From contig NW_006921537.1 of NCBI RefSeq assembly GCF_000340215.1, positions 682,001 to 746,000 on the forward strand: a DNA stretch of 64,000 bases, read 5' to 3'. The translations under genes and the position numbers were made by a program. A model generated the notes under the pieces. It saw only the letters and a list, made by a program, of their open reading frames with translations. It did not search any database and was not told where the DNA came from. Numbering within the stretch: position 1 is the stretch's first letter; every line of letters begins with the position of its first letter. This document shows positions 1 to 11,646 of this stretch, piece after piece. Source of the stretch: Pseudocercospora fijiensis CIRAD86 (lineage: Eukaryota; Ascomycota; Dothideomycetes; Mycosphaerellales; Mycosphaerellaceae).

Positions 1-380
1 TTCGCTTCGACAGTCATCGACGTGTACGAGACCCCTTGTCAAAACTTTTCATAAATACAAACAATCTGAAGCGAATTCCAACCTTGAACCAGTGCCGCCG
101 ACTGCATTCACCGTAAACGACTTCTTGCACGTCTTGTTACTCAATGGTGATTTTTGATATCATTGCTCTTCACAAGTATTTCCGCAGTAACGGGCAATGA
201 ACCTCCACTCTCCTTCCAAGTTTCTCACAGTATTACATACTACATGATATTGCATTGCATTACACCAGCTAAAAAAACAAACTATACATCAATCAACTAT
301 ACAAACACAAACACAGAAAAAGAGAAATAGAAAAAGTGTCGGGGGTATCATTAAATACATAAATCAAGCCTTGACGACTT
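1..380. other. 3' flank of SYP1, no gene seen
   Basis: This AT-rich stretch lies downstream of the SYP1 stop codon. I see no ORF with family resemblance and no RNA gene in it. It probably holds the SYP1 3' UTR and polyadenylation region. Confidence 0.5.
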
Positions 381-3300
381 TCAAGACTTAGCCACATAGC
401 TCCCACTCGCAAATTTCCTGACAGTAGGCACAGCCTTCCAATTCGAAGCTTGCGTCGCCTCATCGGCAAAAGGATCCGCACCATCAGCGGCAGCATGAAC
501 ACTAACGGCAAGTCCACTGCCAAGGCCATGCGCAGCGTCACCAAGGACTTCCCATCGAGCTTCGACATGGCCGCCGGTAGCCTGGGATTCCGTGGCGAAT
601 CTCGCGAGGAGCTTCTCTGGTGCGCCGCCTGGGCGGAGCGTGATGTCGCCGAGTTGCCAGAAGATCAAATTTTTTTCTCGTGCGAAAGTGCCGACGGGTT
701 TGCTTTGACAGCTGCCGGCTTTGGTGCCTTCGAGTGTGAATGCGATCGTGACGTTTGAGAATGTGATGCTCTCGGCTTGCGGGCTGAAGCTAGGGTGAAG
801 GGAGTAGCTGACAATGACAGATGCCTGATTGGGCTCTATCCTGAAGGCTGGCGTCAAAAGTAATGGCGTGTGCGTTGTGGCGTCGTCGTGGCGGAGTTGG
901 TATTTGAAAGCAATCTGTGTTCGTGTAATATTGGCCAGGTTGACGGCATATTCACCTTCTCTTCCGGATGACTGAGCGATAAAAGCTGGATTAGGCGCCA
1001 CCTTGTCGAGAATTGCAAAGTTCTCTATGCGAATAGTCTCCTGGCCGAGCGAGGTTGAGAAATTAGCAGGATTGTAAGCCAGAGCGATCTCGCCAACGAG
1101 AGAGGAGCTGACAACTTGTCCATGTTCGAAGCGAGCAGAAACGGTCTCAATGATAGACGAGTTTAGTCCTTGCTCGACAAGTTCCGGGTGTTTCATGCCA
1201 TGGCTTGCTGTGCTTTGCTGCGATCGACCTGATCTTATTGATTGATTATCACCAGTATGGTCGGAAGCGAGAGGGACTACGCTACTCTGCAGTGGAGATG
1301 TAACAGCGCCGGGACTGAAGGGCGAGAAGGCGGTGTTTGAGGATCCGGTAGGGCTGAAAGAGCCAGATGGGGATTGCACAAGATTCGACATCGAAGCCTC
1401 AGGAGGCGGCTGTACTGCGCGAGACGTCGCAGCCACAGGTGCCGGCTCAACAGGTCGTTCTACAGTCTGAGGCGTAACGACACTCAGCTGTTCGGGCGCC
1501 GAATCGCCAGGCGGACCATACGTGCTTACTATAGTACTATTACGAGCATCACGGCGGCCGCGCACTGTGCCAGCCCTTCGCGCGTTAGGCGGAGGTGCTT
1601 GCTGGGGAGGCGTCAATTAAATCGCAATTCTTCGGCGAGAAGCACTTGACTTACCAGTTTGCCTGCCATGCTGGCAAGAGCGGCTTCGCCACCTTCCTCT
1701 TCGATAGGCGCGTTGCGAATGTTGACGTTGAACTGCGGTTGCTGCACTTCGCCACCCATCTCAGCCTCTGCTTGGGCTTGCGAAATGGGATCGAGATGTT
1801 GCGGAGGCACCGAGAAACCTTCACTGTCTCGTCTGGGCTCTGCCACAGGTAGATATGTAGGAGCCACTGGCTGTGCAGGCTTTGGTGGCACCAGATCAGC
1901 AAGATCTCCCTGGTGGCCAACATTTGCGAACGATGGAGTCAACGAAGGCGCTGTTGGGGACGTCACTGAACCAATACCATTCGTACTAGGAATTGAGTCC
2001 AATCGTGGAGGTCCTTGCAACGAGCTTGATGTCGCTTGTCGAGAGACCGGAGGTTCAAGGACTTCGCTTCCTATTCTAAGCGGAGAGCGTGGCCTTTGAG
2101 ACGACGGATTTTCTTGTGGCGGCTCCAATGTCTCCGAATAAGAATTCTTGTTCCTCCGCAGTGCACCAAAGGGTGACGATTTGGGCTTTCGTTCAGGTGA
2201 TTCCGACGTCGTGAGCAGCTGCTGTGGCATTTTACTGCTTCTCTTCGACATGACTGTACCAAATCTTCGGAGACCTTTCAACCCGCCCTTCTTCGCAGGT
2301 TCAGGCGTACCAGCAGACGCTTGGCTATGATCGTCTGGAATCGATTGTATCGGAGTCAAGCCGCTGCTGGGTCCGCTGGGTGGTCCACTCGATGAAGCAC
2401 CTCGAGCGGGCGTGGAAAGGCCTGGCATAAAGCTGATCCGCTGTTGGCGACTGACGCTCGCTCGCCTTGCAGATGCTGCCTTCAAGGCAAAAGTCTTGAT
2501 CTCATCCGCAGTCTCGACATTCAGCAGGACGTTCAGTGAGGACTCCGCGGCCACTCGATTCTTCTCCATCAGATCAACTTCCAGGGTCACGTATTGCGTC
2601 AAATGATCGCGCAACGTATTCACGCGGATCTCATCGAGCGCTTGTAGTGTCTCGAACACATATGGTGCTTGCGAGTCCCATTGAACCTTCGCTGTATCGT
2701 AATCCGAGCTTGCATTCGCGACCTTGTTCGCATCTGCTTTCTCCCCCTTGCCTTGCAGCTTCAATGTCTTGTCCTGAGCCTTTTCAACCTCTTTCGCCAT
2801 TGCCATCAAGTTGCCCTGCATGGTCGTCATGGCCTGCATCTCGCGATTCGCACTCGCAAATTCTCGTAGTGGTCTTTCGACGTCGACCTCGATCCTCGCT
2901 CCCAGCCCCTGATGCGACTCCGCCAGGCTGCTCATAGAGTCTGTCAGCGCATTCCATGGCACTGAAAAAATGCTACTCCATCATTAGTTCATCCACGCCA
3001 TGATGTCCTGCCGCCGTTGCCCCATACCCAAGGTCCATATCATCAATTGGCCTGCGCGCGAGCTTTCGCAGGCCCGCCGCATATTGCTCCTCCAGCCTAC
3101 ATCTGTCCTAGCACATCCGGTCAGTCGTCGCGGAATCTCGCGCGTTGTGGCTACGACTAACTGCAAGCCAATCCGCTATACTGGTATTCAACCTCTTGAC
3201 CTGCGCTACGCGATCATTAAGAATATCGACCGCCTGACCCGGCTGCACTTTTTGCTACACCAACACACGGACATTCGATCAGCACATGTTGTCCATCACA

Positions 3301-3400
3301 CAGGAACGAATGCCAGGGCGGGGCCGCCTCAGCAAACGAATGCTGAGAGCTCCACCAGAATCGAGCTTACCAGTAAACCCGGATAATCCGTTCGTTCCAT
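381..3400 (-). CDS. SYP1: SYP1/FCHo-type endocytic adaptor (F-BAR plus mu-homology domain)
   Basis: Five exons: 3400-3371, 3254-3162, 3107-3028, 2972-1655 and 1601-381. They join in frame to 913 aa. All four introns have GT...AG ends (116, 54, 55 and 53 nt). The protein opens MERTDYPGLL, the usual fungal Syp1 start, followed by PGQAVDILNDRV, LEEQYAAGLRKLARRP and DVERPLREF, which are F-BAR helices (about residues 1-270). The middle (about 270-640) is rich in Ser and Pro and looks disordered. The last 270 residues match the muniscin mu-homology domain, which binds cargo and Ede1. Muniscins act early at endocytic sites on the plasma membrane and, in yeast, at septin and cell-polarity sites. The length fits fungal orthologues. 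The two large exons look like separate ORFs only because the 53-nt intron at 1602-1654 shifts the frame. Confidence 0.94.
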
Positions 3401-4048
3401 CGTCGTGGCTGTGAGGTCTCCTATGCAATCCTGCACAAACGAAAGGCGCGCAAACGATACTGGCCGAGAGAGCCGATGTTGGTAAAGGTGGTGCAGTAGT
3501 ACAATAAGCAGAGAAAATAGATGGCTGGTGGTAGAAACACGCACGCACACACGCACGTCTAGATGCGGCCGCGGCGGCGAGTCGGGAAGCTCGGACGTCA
3601 GGATGGGTTCAAGGTTTGTGGTATAGCTTCCTTTCGAGCACTACTACCCAGGCACAGAATCTTCCTCACATTACCATCTAATCTTTCATCAATGTGATAT
3701 TGGAGCCATCTCTAGTGTGTATACATGCGGCAAATCACTACTAGGGCCATGTGACCAAGCAAAACGCGTACCACGAAGCACTGCGGCAAGCTTGGAAACA
3801 ACCTGGAAAGCCATAACAAACCTTCAAGTCAGCCACATGTGTCAAGATGATACTGTAGTACTTGGAGCCAGCATCAAGCAATTGCAGAGTTGAAAGGAAA
3901 AGAAACAAGGAAAGTAATATGTATATTTTGGAAGACTTTTGATTGATTATATGTTATGCTAATTCACATCTCATCAGAAAAAAATCCCAACTCCTCCGCC
4001 ATGCTCAATGGACCGGTGCATAAAATTCCTGGTACCATGAAAAACCAC
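3401..4048. other. Intergenic, SYP1 5' region and Hsp30 3' region
   Basis: No supported gene. It must contain the SYP1 promoter on the minus strand and the 3' UTR of the heat-shock gene. CT/CA-rich tracts lie just upstream of the SYP1 start. No specific factor site was recognised. Confidence 0.5.
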
Positions 4049-4759
4049 CTACTCAATGGTAATACGCTTGCTAGAAGGAGCCGTAACCTTCGGAACGACA
4101 ATGGAGAGAATACCATCCTTCAAGCTAGCCTTCACATGGTCCTGATCGACTCTCGTCGGGAAAGAGAAAGTTCGCGCAAACTCGCCGACCGAACGCTCCG
4201 AGACCCAATACTTGTGCTGTGGTTGTTGTTCAGACTTCTGGACTTGGGAGTTCTTGGAAGCATCTGGGTTGCCTCCGGACATGGTTGCTTCGTCTTCTAC
4301 CGAAGGCTTGTGGTAGTTGGAGTCGTGGCCATCGGTGATCTTGCCTTGTTCTTGGCTTTCGATGAAACCGGTCGGACGAGTGCCTTCTTCGCGAGTGTGT
4401 TCGGTGCGGCCTTTGACTGTCAGGGTCTGAGCATCCGTGAACTCGATGTTGATGTCTTTTTGCTGGATGCCTGGTAGTTCTCCGTGGAGCTCGTAGGCTT
4501 CTTTGGTCTCCTTCACGTCAAACTTGGGTGTGAAGGACTTGAAGCTCCGGGAGATGTATGTGGAGTTGGTGCCATTGCCGCCTCTCGAGGCGTAGTTGGC
4601 GTAGTCATCAGCCAACCTGAAGAGTGGCTGGAAAGATGCCAGCTCATCTTGAACAAATCGTGGGAAGAGAGACATGTTGCGTGTGGTTGTAGAGTAAGTT
4701 CGCGGGGAGAGTTTGGTATATCGTGCTAGTCGTGGAAGTTTGCTGATGGTTCGTTGCAT
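4049..4759 (-). CDS. Hsp30-like small heat-shock protein (alpha-crystallin/Hsp20 family)
   Basis: A 236-aa single-exon gene. The alpha-crystallin domain starts near residue 75 (FTPKFDVKETKEAYELHGELPGI) and ends with the typical GILSIVVPK strand and an I-T-I-E tail. A hydrophilic, acidic insert (about residues 125-180) splits the domain, as in Neurospora Hsp30. Such proteins are ATP-independent holdases that keep unfolding proteins soluble. The canonical Hsp30 N-terminus, MSLFPRF, begins only at residue 29 (ATG at 4675). The preceding 28 residues are rich in Arg, Lys, Ser and Thr and lack acidic residues, like a mitochondrial presequence. Either start could be used. Heat-shock-element-like boxes lie 210-250 bp upstream. 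Confidence 0.94.
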   Translation of the reverse strand: MQRTISKLPRLARYTKLSPRTYSTTTRNMSLFPRFVQDELASFQPLFRLADDYANYASRGGNGTNSTYISRSFKSFTPKFDVKETKEAYELHGELPGIQQKDINIEFTDAQTLTVKGRTEHTREEGTRPTGFIESQEQGKITDGHDSNYHKPSVEDEATMSGGNPDASKNSQVQKSEQQPQHKYWVSERSVGEFARTFSFPTRVDQDHVKASLKDGILSIVVPKVTAPSSKRITIE

Positions 4760-5830
4760 GTAGAAGCTTTTGATCGTGTTGTTCTGATGATGGACTGAAG
4801 GGAGGCCTCGAGGCTCGCTTTATACCTTGGACTTGACAGACACGAATACTTCTGGAGTCATCTACGATCTTACCAGCATCTCCTAGAACTCACCTGATGC
4901 CCCTCTTTCCGGCGTGGAAACAGAAATTCGTCTCCACCCTTGCTCACTTCATGATCATACCCGCATATTCCAGAACGCCACCGCAGCTGCGAGAACATTC
5001 TCCTTCCGAAACAAGACTAGTCTATCTTGGCACATAACACGTGACTTAGTCGTCCGTTCAGGCACTCAACAGGCAGGTATCGGAATCAGCCTCGTCTCCT
5101 GGACCAGCATGTGATAGCGATGTGGCTGCTGAACTGTGGCACGACAGTGTGGCAGACACGCCTCATTGCTGCCCGAAGCGATATTGCACCTCGACGGCGT
5201 CTGCATCTACCCTTCCCAGCCAATCAATGTGGAACACAAGGAGGAACACTTTAGATCGTTGTGAAACACTACAGACATTCCTCTCGTCGTCCCCCAGCAT
5301 TCTACTTCACACATCCTGTCCACTCACAGCTCGACCTCCAGCAGTCTCGCGTATCGCGGCTGAGCAGACAGACCACCCACGTCCAATCCGAGCCCATCGT
5401 TCAAAACTTAAAATCGCATGCCCACCCATTCGTTGAGCGTAGAAAGAATGACCGCCTCGTCTATCCGCAGATGTACTCATTGGAAGGCCATCTCCGGCCC
5501 GCTCCAACCATATTCCTGGTGCCTCATGGACCCCATCGCTCCCGCTATCCCGCCAACAATGCATGGCAGATCTACCGGCAGAGTGACGAAAGTGTAGCGT
5601 ATCGACTACTGCACGCGGCTCATGCATGTCTCTCGATGAAAGCGGCAGTCGTATGCAAGGTACTGGAGCATGGGCCAAGGGCCAGTGAAGCTTGTTGCAA
5701 CGTCTTGCCATCGGATCTGACGGTCTTCCAGGACGCATTTTCAAAATACACAATGAAAGGTAGTCGTTTCGTCGTAAGAATTGTTCAGAACATCCACCCA
5801 GCGCCGTGAAATATCAGAAATTCGTGGCAA
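4760..5830. other. Intergenic between Hsp30-like gene and KXD1
   Basis: Over 1 kb without a recognisable gene. ORFs of up to about 180 codons on the plus strand have no family resemblance and no convincing splice context. The segment nearest 4760 is the Hsp30-like promoter. Confidence 0.45.
4968..5010 (-). promoter_or_regulatory. Candidate heat-shock elements upstream of the Hsp30-like gene
   Basis: TTCCAGAA at 4968-4975, GAACATTC at 4993-5000 and TTCCGAA at 5004-5010 fit the alternating nGAAn/nTTCn pattern bound by heat-shock factor. They sit about 210-250 bp upstream of the start codon at 4759. Function is inferred from the motif and the gene; spacing between boxes is not a perfect contiguous array. 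Confidence 0.45.
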
Positions 5831-6502
5831 TCAGTAGTCGACCGGTGCCGGATATCGGTCGCTTGCAGCTCGATACTGGTCTGGGTATTTTTCTGCAGCG
5901 CGACGATTCAAGGCGCTGTAATATTGGTCAATTGCAAGTTCTGCCAGTATTTCGAGATGGCGAGACTCACGAGACTTTCTTTTGCGTCCATTCGAGATCT
6001 CGTTGAACGTCTTTGGCCGCTTTCATGCCTTCCGCAAAATTCGCTCTGGTCTTCGCCAGGCGTGCTCTCGCTTGTGCTTGCAAAGCCATGAGCTCGCGAT
6101 TCTTCGCATTGAGCTCGCCAGACCTGGCAGATGTCAGCTCGTGCTTTCACTGCTAAGTTATGATGGTGAAACTCACATTTGCGCCTGCCTTGCCAGATTT
6201 TTATCCAGCGGGATTGGATTATATGCTTGCGAGAGGCGATCGTTCATGTAGTCCAGCAAATCGACGCTGGTCGCACCGCTTGACGATTCATAGTCGCTGC
6301 CTCCGTACGCGCTGGACGCGGATGAGTACAGTCCTGCGCCTGTCGAAGAGACACTTTCTGGTCGTTCTGGCGGTGAAGCTGAGAGTTGGCTGTATGCTGA
6401 CGAATGGCGGTTGTGGCTTCTGGAGAAGGGCTGCAGTGGTGATTTGCCTGGTACGTTGACCGGCAATGAGCCAGTCGGGTACTGGTAGTACGATGTAGAC
6501 AT
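5831..6502 (-). CDS. KXD1: KxDL-domain protein (KXD1-like, BLOC-1-related)
   Basis: Three exons: 6502-6177, 6123-5971 and 5915-5831. They join in frame to 187 aa; the introns are 53 and 55 nt with GTGAGT donors. The N-terminus (MSTSYYQYPTGS) is low-complexity and Ser-rich. The conserved core begins at VDLLDYMNDRL, continues with PLDKNLARQAQ and SGELNAKNREL, then a long coiled coil (RLAKTRANFAEGMKAAKDVQ, DLEWTQKKVS), and ends KYPDQYRAASDRYPAPVDY. This matches fungal KxDL proteins, which join BLOC-1-like complexes and help endosome/vacuole traffic. An upstream in-frame ATG at 6562 would add 20 residues. I chose 6502 because the conserved fungal N-terminus starts there. Confidence 0.84.
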
Positions 6503-9500
6503 GGTGAGGTGATAGGCTGTTGGTAGAGCAATGCTCAGATGAGGAGGTGCTACGTTGGTCAATTGACTCGAAGATCAGTAGCAAGCTTAGACAGACGTAG
6601 GAGAAGGGAAGCAGGAGGAGACAGCTCTCGTGTCACCTTTTTATACCCCATGGTACATGTTGACAGGCGTGACAAGTCAGCGAGCACACCACTGTCCATG
6701 CATGAGAGCTGCACCCGGATGGAGACAGGCATGTCGCTTGCTGGCCAGTATGCTCAACAGCTCTCGCCGGACCACAGGGAGACTCGAGCAACGAGTGAGG
6801 GAGAAGCAAATATCGCCGGTTCTCCCGGCCATGGCAGAATCTAGACAATGAATGTAAGCCGCCATTGGTCTTCTTGCAAAGCTAAATGCTAGCTGCATGG
6901 TCATATCATCAGCTCTGCTACTGCCGGCGCTGCCCCGGTGGGTTGACTCGCGGGAATCCAGTCGGCTCGTGCTATGTGTGAGGAGGTTGATAGTGCAAGG
7001 CCCTGCAGGCTAATGCTCTGTCTCGCGCGATGGCCTGCCCCCAGCCCTCTCCAAGCAAGAGCCGTCAGCCCGCAAGAGACGAGATCAGGGCATCCATGTC
7101 GAGAGAAAAGAGTTTGTGGTGCCAATGGAATGTGTTGGCAGTATTGACGTGCGGGAAGGAAGTTGACGAGGGCGGAGCGCGGGCAGGACCAAGGCACGGC
7201 AATTGCGCTGTGGGCTGGCGCGAAAACGACACGGCATGGCGGGTTGGCGGTTGGCGGTTGGCGGTTGGCGGTTGGCATGCCGGAGAGCTGTCAATGCGCG
7301 CAATTGCCATGTGTAGGCGCTTCACCGCATGCTGCTGTGCGTATTGGGGCCCGAAGATGAGGTCCAAAAACACGGCGTCAGAGACGCGCTAAGCCAGCAC
7401 GGGCCACGGGCTGCGAATGTGGTGGGACACACTGACAATTTTGGACTCTGGGACGCGACGGCACCGCACCACGATTTCCACCACCACCTCCTCCCCCTGA
7501 CCGCGACACACCCATCATCTCCTCCAGCGCCGCGGCCCGAACTCGCGTTGATCGTCCCGCCCTCACTCCCGACAGCACATGAATCGCTCCCGCTCCCGCC
7601 ATACCGTGATGAAACATGGCCGACCACGACTTTCAGCACTTCGCCTCGACCCGAATGCTTTGGGCATGAACAGCGGACGTCAGGCATCATGGCTGCTGCA
7701 CGCTCTTACGACGTGGCTCAACTTTCCGCCATGGAACACGGCGCAGGTGCGACGAAAGAGTCTAGTGTTCTGTAAGTGGAGGCCTGCGAAGGAAATGCCT
7801 GGATGACGGACGCCTGCCCTGGTATGCTGACGTGCGCGAGCATTCCGTCCGCATGGCCTTGTCTGCACATGTCCACCCTCTCGAAGATGACACAGCATAT
7901 ATATGGCAGGTCTTCGCCCAGCTTCAGCCTGTGCTTTGCCTTTTCTGTGCCTTCGAGTGGCACAAGAGCAGCAACTGCATTTCCATTCTCGTCTCCGAAA
8001 GTACTACAGAGCATTCCCGATATCTCATATCTTTTCCCTTTTCTTCCTGTTCTACTTTCGACGCGCGGTCTCCGATGTCTTCTTTCCAGCTGACATGCTC
8101 CCAGTGAAGCTTGCGCAGATGATCTGGAGGAACCACAGACTTAATTGGACGTGCGTATCTTGCTCGCCTCGTCTTGGAACCGCAGGACTGGCAATACGGT
8201 CTCAGCAAACGAACTGTGCTACCCATGAGTCTTTTTCGAGACCAACGAGGATCCATCACACTTGGAGAGCCTCACGAGGCCGCCTCGGAGTCCCTCATGC
8301 AGGGCATCGAGGGCAAAATCCGAAGCAAGAGCGGGCGAACTGCTGGAGCCGGCCACGAGCCTCTAATGACTGGTCTGGGCTGTCCTCCGAGCCTCTCCGA
8401 GCATGCTGAGCTGCAGAGTGCCTGCAGCTATCCGGCATGCTGAGGTTGACGTCTGGACACAATCCGAATGGCAACATGCGTTTGGCGGTGATTGCGAGAC
8501 CAGTCCAAATGCGGGATGATGCCAAAGCTGCGCTTGTCGCATGTGCGAGGACTGGATGGATGCAGCGAGTCTGGCGATGTCCGCTACTCTGCATCACAGT
8601 CAGAGCTATACTTGCTATTCCCAGCAGCCGAGCCTCAACGAATACTGGCTACGACCAGGGATTCGACAACATCGATATCTTGACTCGCGCGTTTGTGGGT
8701 AATGGAATTGCTACACAGTCAATGGTGACTGCCGTAAGTTTTCGTACCTGCTTTCTGCTAGACATGTCTTCATCCTCAAGCAGTGCAAGCGCTCGGCACA
8801 TCCTGCAAGTCTTACACATCCCACAAACTATCAATGGCTGCGGACTGACAAGAGAGGAGCGCTCAAGGAACTGAAGTGCCAAGACCTGAGACAAACGAAA
8901 GCAATCTCTCTATCCGATCAGGAAACACGGCAACCTTCAATGGACACGAGCAGTCCATTCTCAACATGCATCCAGCATTGAAGTCCAAGTCTTACAGACG
9001 ACACACAGATTCTCTACGATCGATACCGCATCTTATTCTCTAGCCATACTCTCACCACTGCCATCTCCGTATATTCTCAACAGCCTCGAGCATCCTACAT
9101 CGATCAACTGCTGCCTGTCAACAAGGCTCTTCCCCAACCTGGTCGTCGTAGACACACGTGCTCAGCCAAGGGATCCATGCCTCGAAGCAAGGGAGAACGA
9201 TCAGAGGAACAGCTGGCATCTGTCAACTTTCAAGTCAGCCTCCTGTGCCCCTGCAGGTATCAATACAAGAACCTCGAGGTACGATCATCTCAGCATAACG
9301 ATTAACGAAGAGTGAAAAAGCTTTCAGAAAATTCGAATGCAATGCATTTGCCCGCTTCACTACTCCAAAAATCCCGCTCATCGACATCCTCGCCAGCGTA
9401 TTCCAATTGTATCCTTTCCCTGACAGATACACATGATACACCGCCCTTCTTTGCTCATCTACCGATATGCATACCCGTTCATCTGCTGTTGTGTAACAGG

Positions 9501-9625
9501 TTGGCCATTCATCCTCATACCATCTACAAAGCCCGCAGGCCATTGCTGTGGTTCGGTGCTGTGAGCACAAAAAGTTCTCAGCCCACAAACCGCTGTTTCT
9601 TGTTCTTTACCCTCCCTCTCTTGAC
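6503..9625. other. 3.1-kb region without a supported gene
   Basis: GC-normal and not RIP-mutated. Overlapping ORFs exist on both strands (longest about 170 codons), but none resembles a known family and codon usage looks unstructured. One plus-strand ORF ending near 7775 has a good donor (GTAAGT at 7772), so an unrecognised multi-exon gene or non-coding transcript is possible. Apart from a short minisatellite at 7242-7276 I see nothing firm. Confidence 0.35.
7242..7276. repeat. Heptanucleotide tandem repeat (GGTTGGC)5
   Basis: Five perfect copies of the 7-base unit GGTTGGC lie head to tail. The repeat is outside any gene I can support. Confidence 0.9.
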
Positions 9626-10979
9626 TTACAAGAACTTCTTAGGCGCGGCGTGCTTTCGCTTCTTGTAGAAGATATACAGGACTGCGAAAACAGCTTGGAC
9701 GATGAAGACGGCGAGGAGGAAGTGGTTGAGGGAAGCGGAGTGGGCTTTGATGGCTGTGGAAAGATTGTTAGTAAGTGCGATGCAAGCTTTGATGATGATT
9801 TCGTTGTTGCTCACCTTTCTCGAACTTCGGTTCCAGTTCATTATGGAAATTGTGATGAAGGAAGCTGAAAGCAGTATGCAGTTCATCCATGGCCTTCTTG
9901 AAATCCTTGCCCTCAAGATCTTCTCTCACGGCTTTGATATCAGTCTCCATAGAAATCGATCGATCGTGCATCGAGCTGATTTTATCCACGGTCACAGATG
10001 AGAGACCGGTTTCTCTGCTTCCTCCAATGTTCTCGACTTTTCGCATGATCTCTTGGTGCTTTTGGTCCATTTGCTTTGCGAGTTCTCGGACTTCCCAAAA
10101 CATGTTGCCCATGTGATGAGACATTGATTGGAGACGATTGTGGAGATCTGCGAATTGCGCTTCTTGTCCTTTGATCTGATCCGCGGCGCGGTCAGGCACC
10201 GCCTCAGGAGCGCCCGGGAAGGCGTCCATCTTTTGTTCTTGCTGCACAGGTTGTCCCGTCGAAGCTTGGTGAGCACCAGTCTGGACGAGGAATTTGGTGA
10301 TTTCAAAGGAATCCGGATTTTCTCCAGTAGTAGCAGTAATCCCAAAGTAGTAGCCAGCTGGCAAAAAAATCTTGTCGCTGGAGAAGCATGCTTTATCATC
10401 CACCGTTACGTGCAAGCCCCCCTGGTTGCTAATCTTGAGTTTGCTGGGTATCCCCTTATTACGATAACTGTAATCGCAATGTCCAAAGGCTAATGACTCG
10501 AGGGACGCGGAGGCGCGAAAGTTTCTGTCGCCGTCGTTGAGAAATCCCCGAATCTTGCCGCCAGAGCCTCCATATTGATCGATCACCAACACCAAGCCGT
10601 CGAATTCCTCGACATTGTAGACACTCTGTGGTCCAATCGGGCGACTGTCTTTTGCGTACCATAATTGTAGATTTCCACTTCCCGTCTCTTGTCCTGAGGC
10701 TCGGAATTCGAGCGTCGCTGTCCAGTCTGCTGAGGGCGCAGATGTATCTGACCATAGTGCTCCTTTCGCATTGCCTGGCACTGGAGGTGTGAGGATCACA
10801 CGATCACTCAACACTTGTATATCATGATTTACGCTGCTCAGATGCCACCCAGGTAATTTATGGCCGTCTGTTGATATTGGGTACCGAAGGCCGAAGGATA
10901 ACTCGTTCAAGGTGGTCTGCGCTGACGCGAGAGTGGCCGAGAGGAGAGCTAGCAACGTTTGTGGGAGACGTTGGGGCAT
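9626..10979 (-). CDS. L-type lectin-like cargo receptor of the early secretory pathway (Emp46/47, ERGIC-53 type)
   Basis: Two exons, 10979-9815 and 9753-9626, separated by a 61-nt intron, give 430 aa. Residues 1-21 form a signal peptide ending ASAQ. A legume-lectin-like beta domain follows (about 25-235), with FDGLVLVIDQYGG, FLNDGDRNF and GYYFGITATTG. Then comes a coiled-coil stalk (about 270-380). One transmembrane helix (FLLAVFIVQAVFAVLYIFY) is encoded by exon 2. The C-terminus is KKFL, a KKXX dilysine signal for COPI retrieval. The layout fits a type I ER-Golgi cargo receptor for glycoproteins. Without the second exon the protein would lack its anchor. Confidence 0.92.
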
Positions 10980-11646
10980 TGTGAGACAATAATGTAAGCG
11001 CTATTGCGCAAGAGCTGTCCTGTTATTCTGTCGGTCGAAGTCGAAAGGGCGTGTGGATCCTTATAGCTGTGCGGTTGGTGGAGATGAAGGAGGATTCGTC
11101 GATCGCTCGTAGAAGAGGAATGAGAGTGTGTATGTGTATTTCCACGCTGTGCCTTATGTCCAAATCTGTACAAGCGATTGAATGTGAAACGTGAAGAGTA
11201 ATAAGACTACTGCGTATCGCTGCTCTTCCAGGAAGCCCAGGTCTTGAAGGAGGTTATGGCGATGTAACCAACAACAATGACGGTGACGGCAATTCTGACT
11301 TCCTTGGCTACATCTACGACGGAGGAGCTGAAGGTGATGGTATGGTGATGATTGATCGCGCCGGAGTGCTGAGCATTCAGGAAGAAGTCTCCATTGACAG
11401 TGGGACGACGATAGCCTTTTCGTTCAGCAACCGGCAACTGGCCAGTGTGGCCACATATTCACATGGCAATGCGATTATGCAGGGGTGAGCGCGGAAATCC
11501 AAGATGGTCTTCCGCTCGGCACTACCCGAACTAGCTTTCCATCAAGCGAGCTCGAATAAGGCACGTCGTAGACATCACGAACATCGCATTCACAGCCGTC
11601 TCTGCCACCGTCTGCATCCATCCAAGGAGGGTCAACGACATCAAAG

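Noticed and set aside
5261..5809. 182-codon plus-strand ORF upstream of KXD1
   Set aside because: No recognisable domain. It overlaps opposing ORFs of similar length, as random open frames do in GC-normal DNA.
7329..7775. 148-codon plus-strand ORF ending at a good splice donor
   Set aside because: Pro/His-rich with no conserved motif, and no downstream exon could be justified.
11207..11437. 76-codon minus-strand frame with a hydrophobic helix between the lectin and PHB2 genes
   Set aside because: It has no ATG, and I could not find a convincing upstream exon in the 210 bp before PHB2. It could still be a terminal exon.
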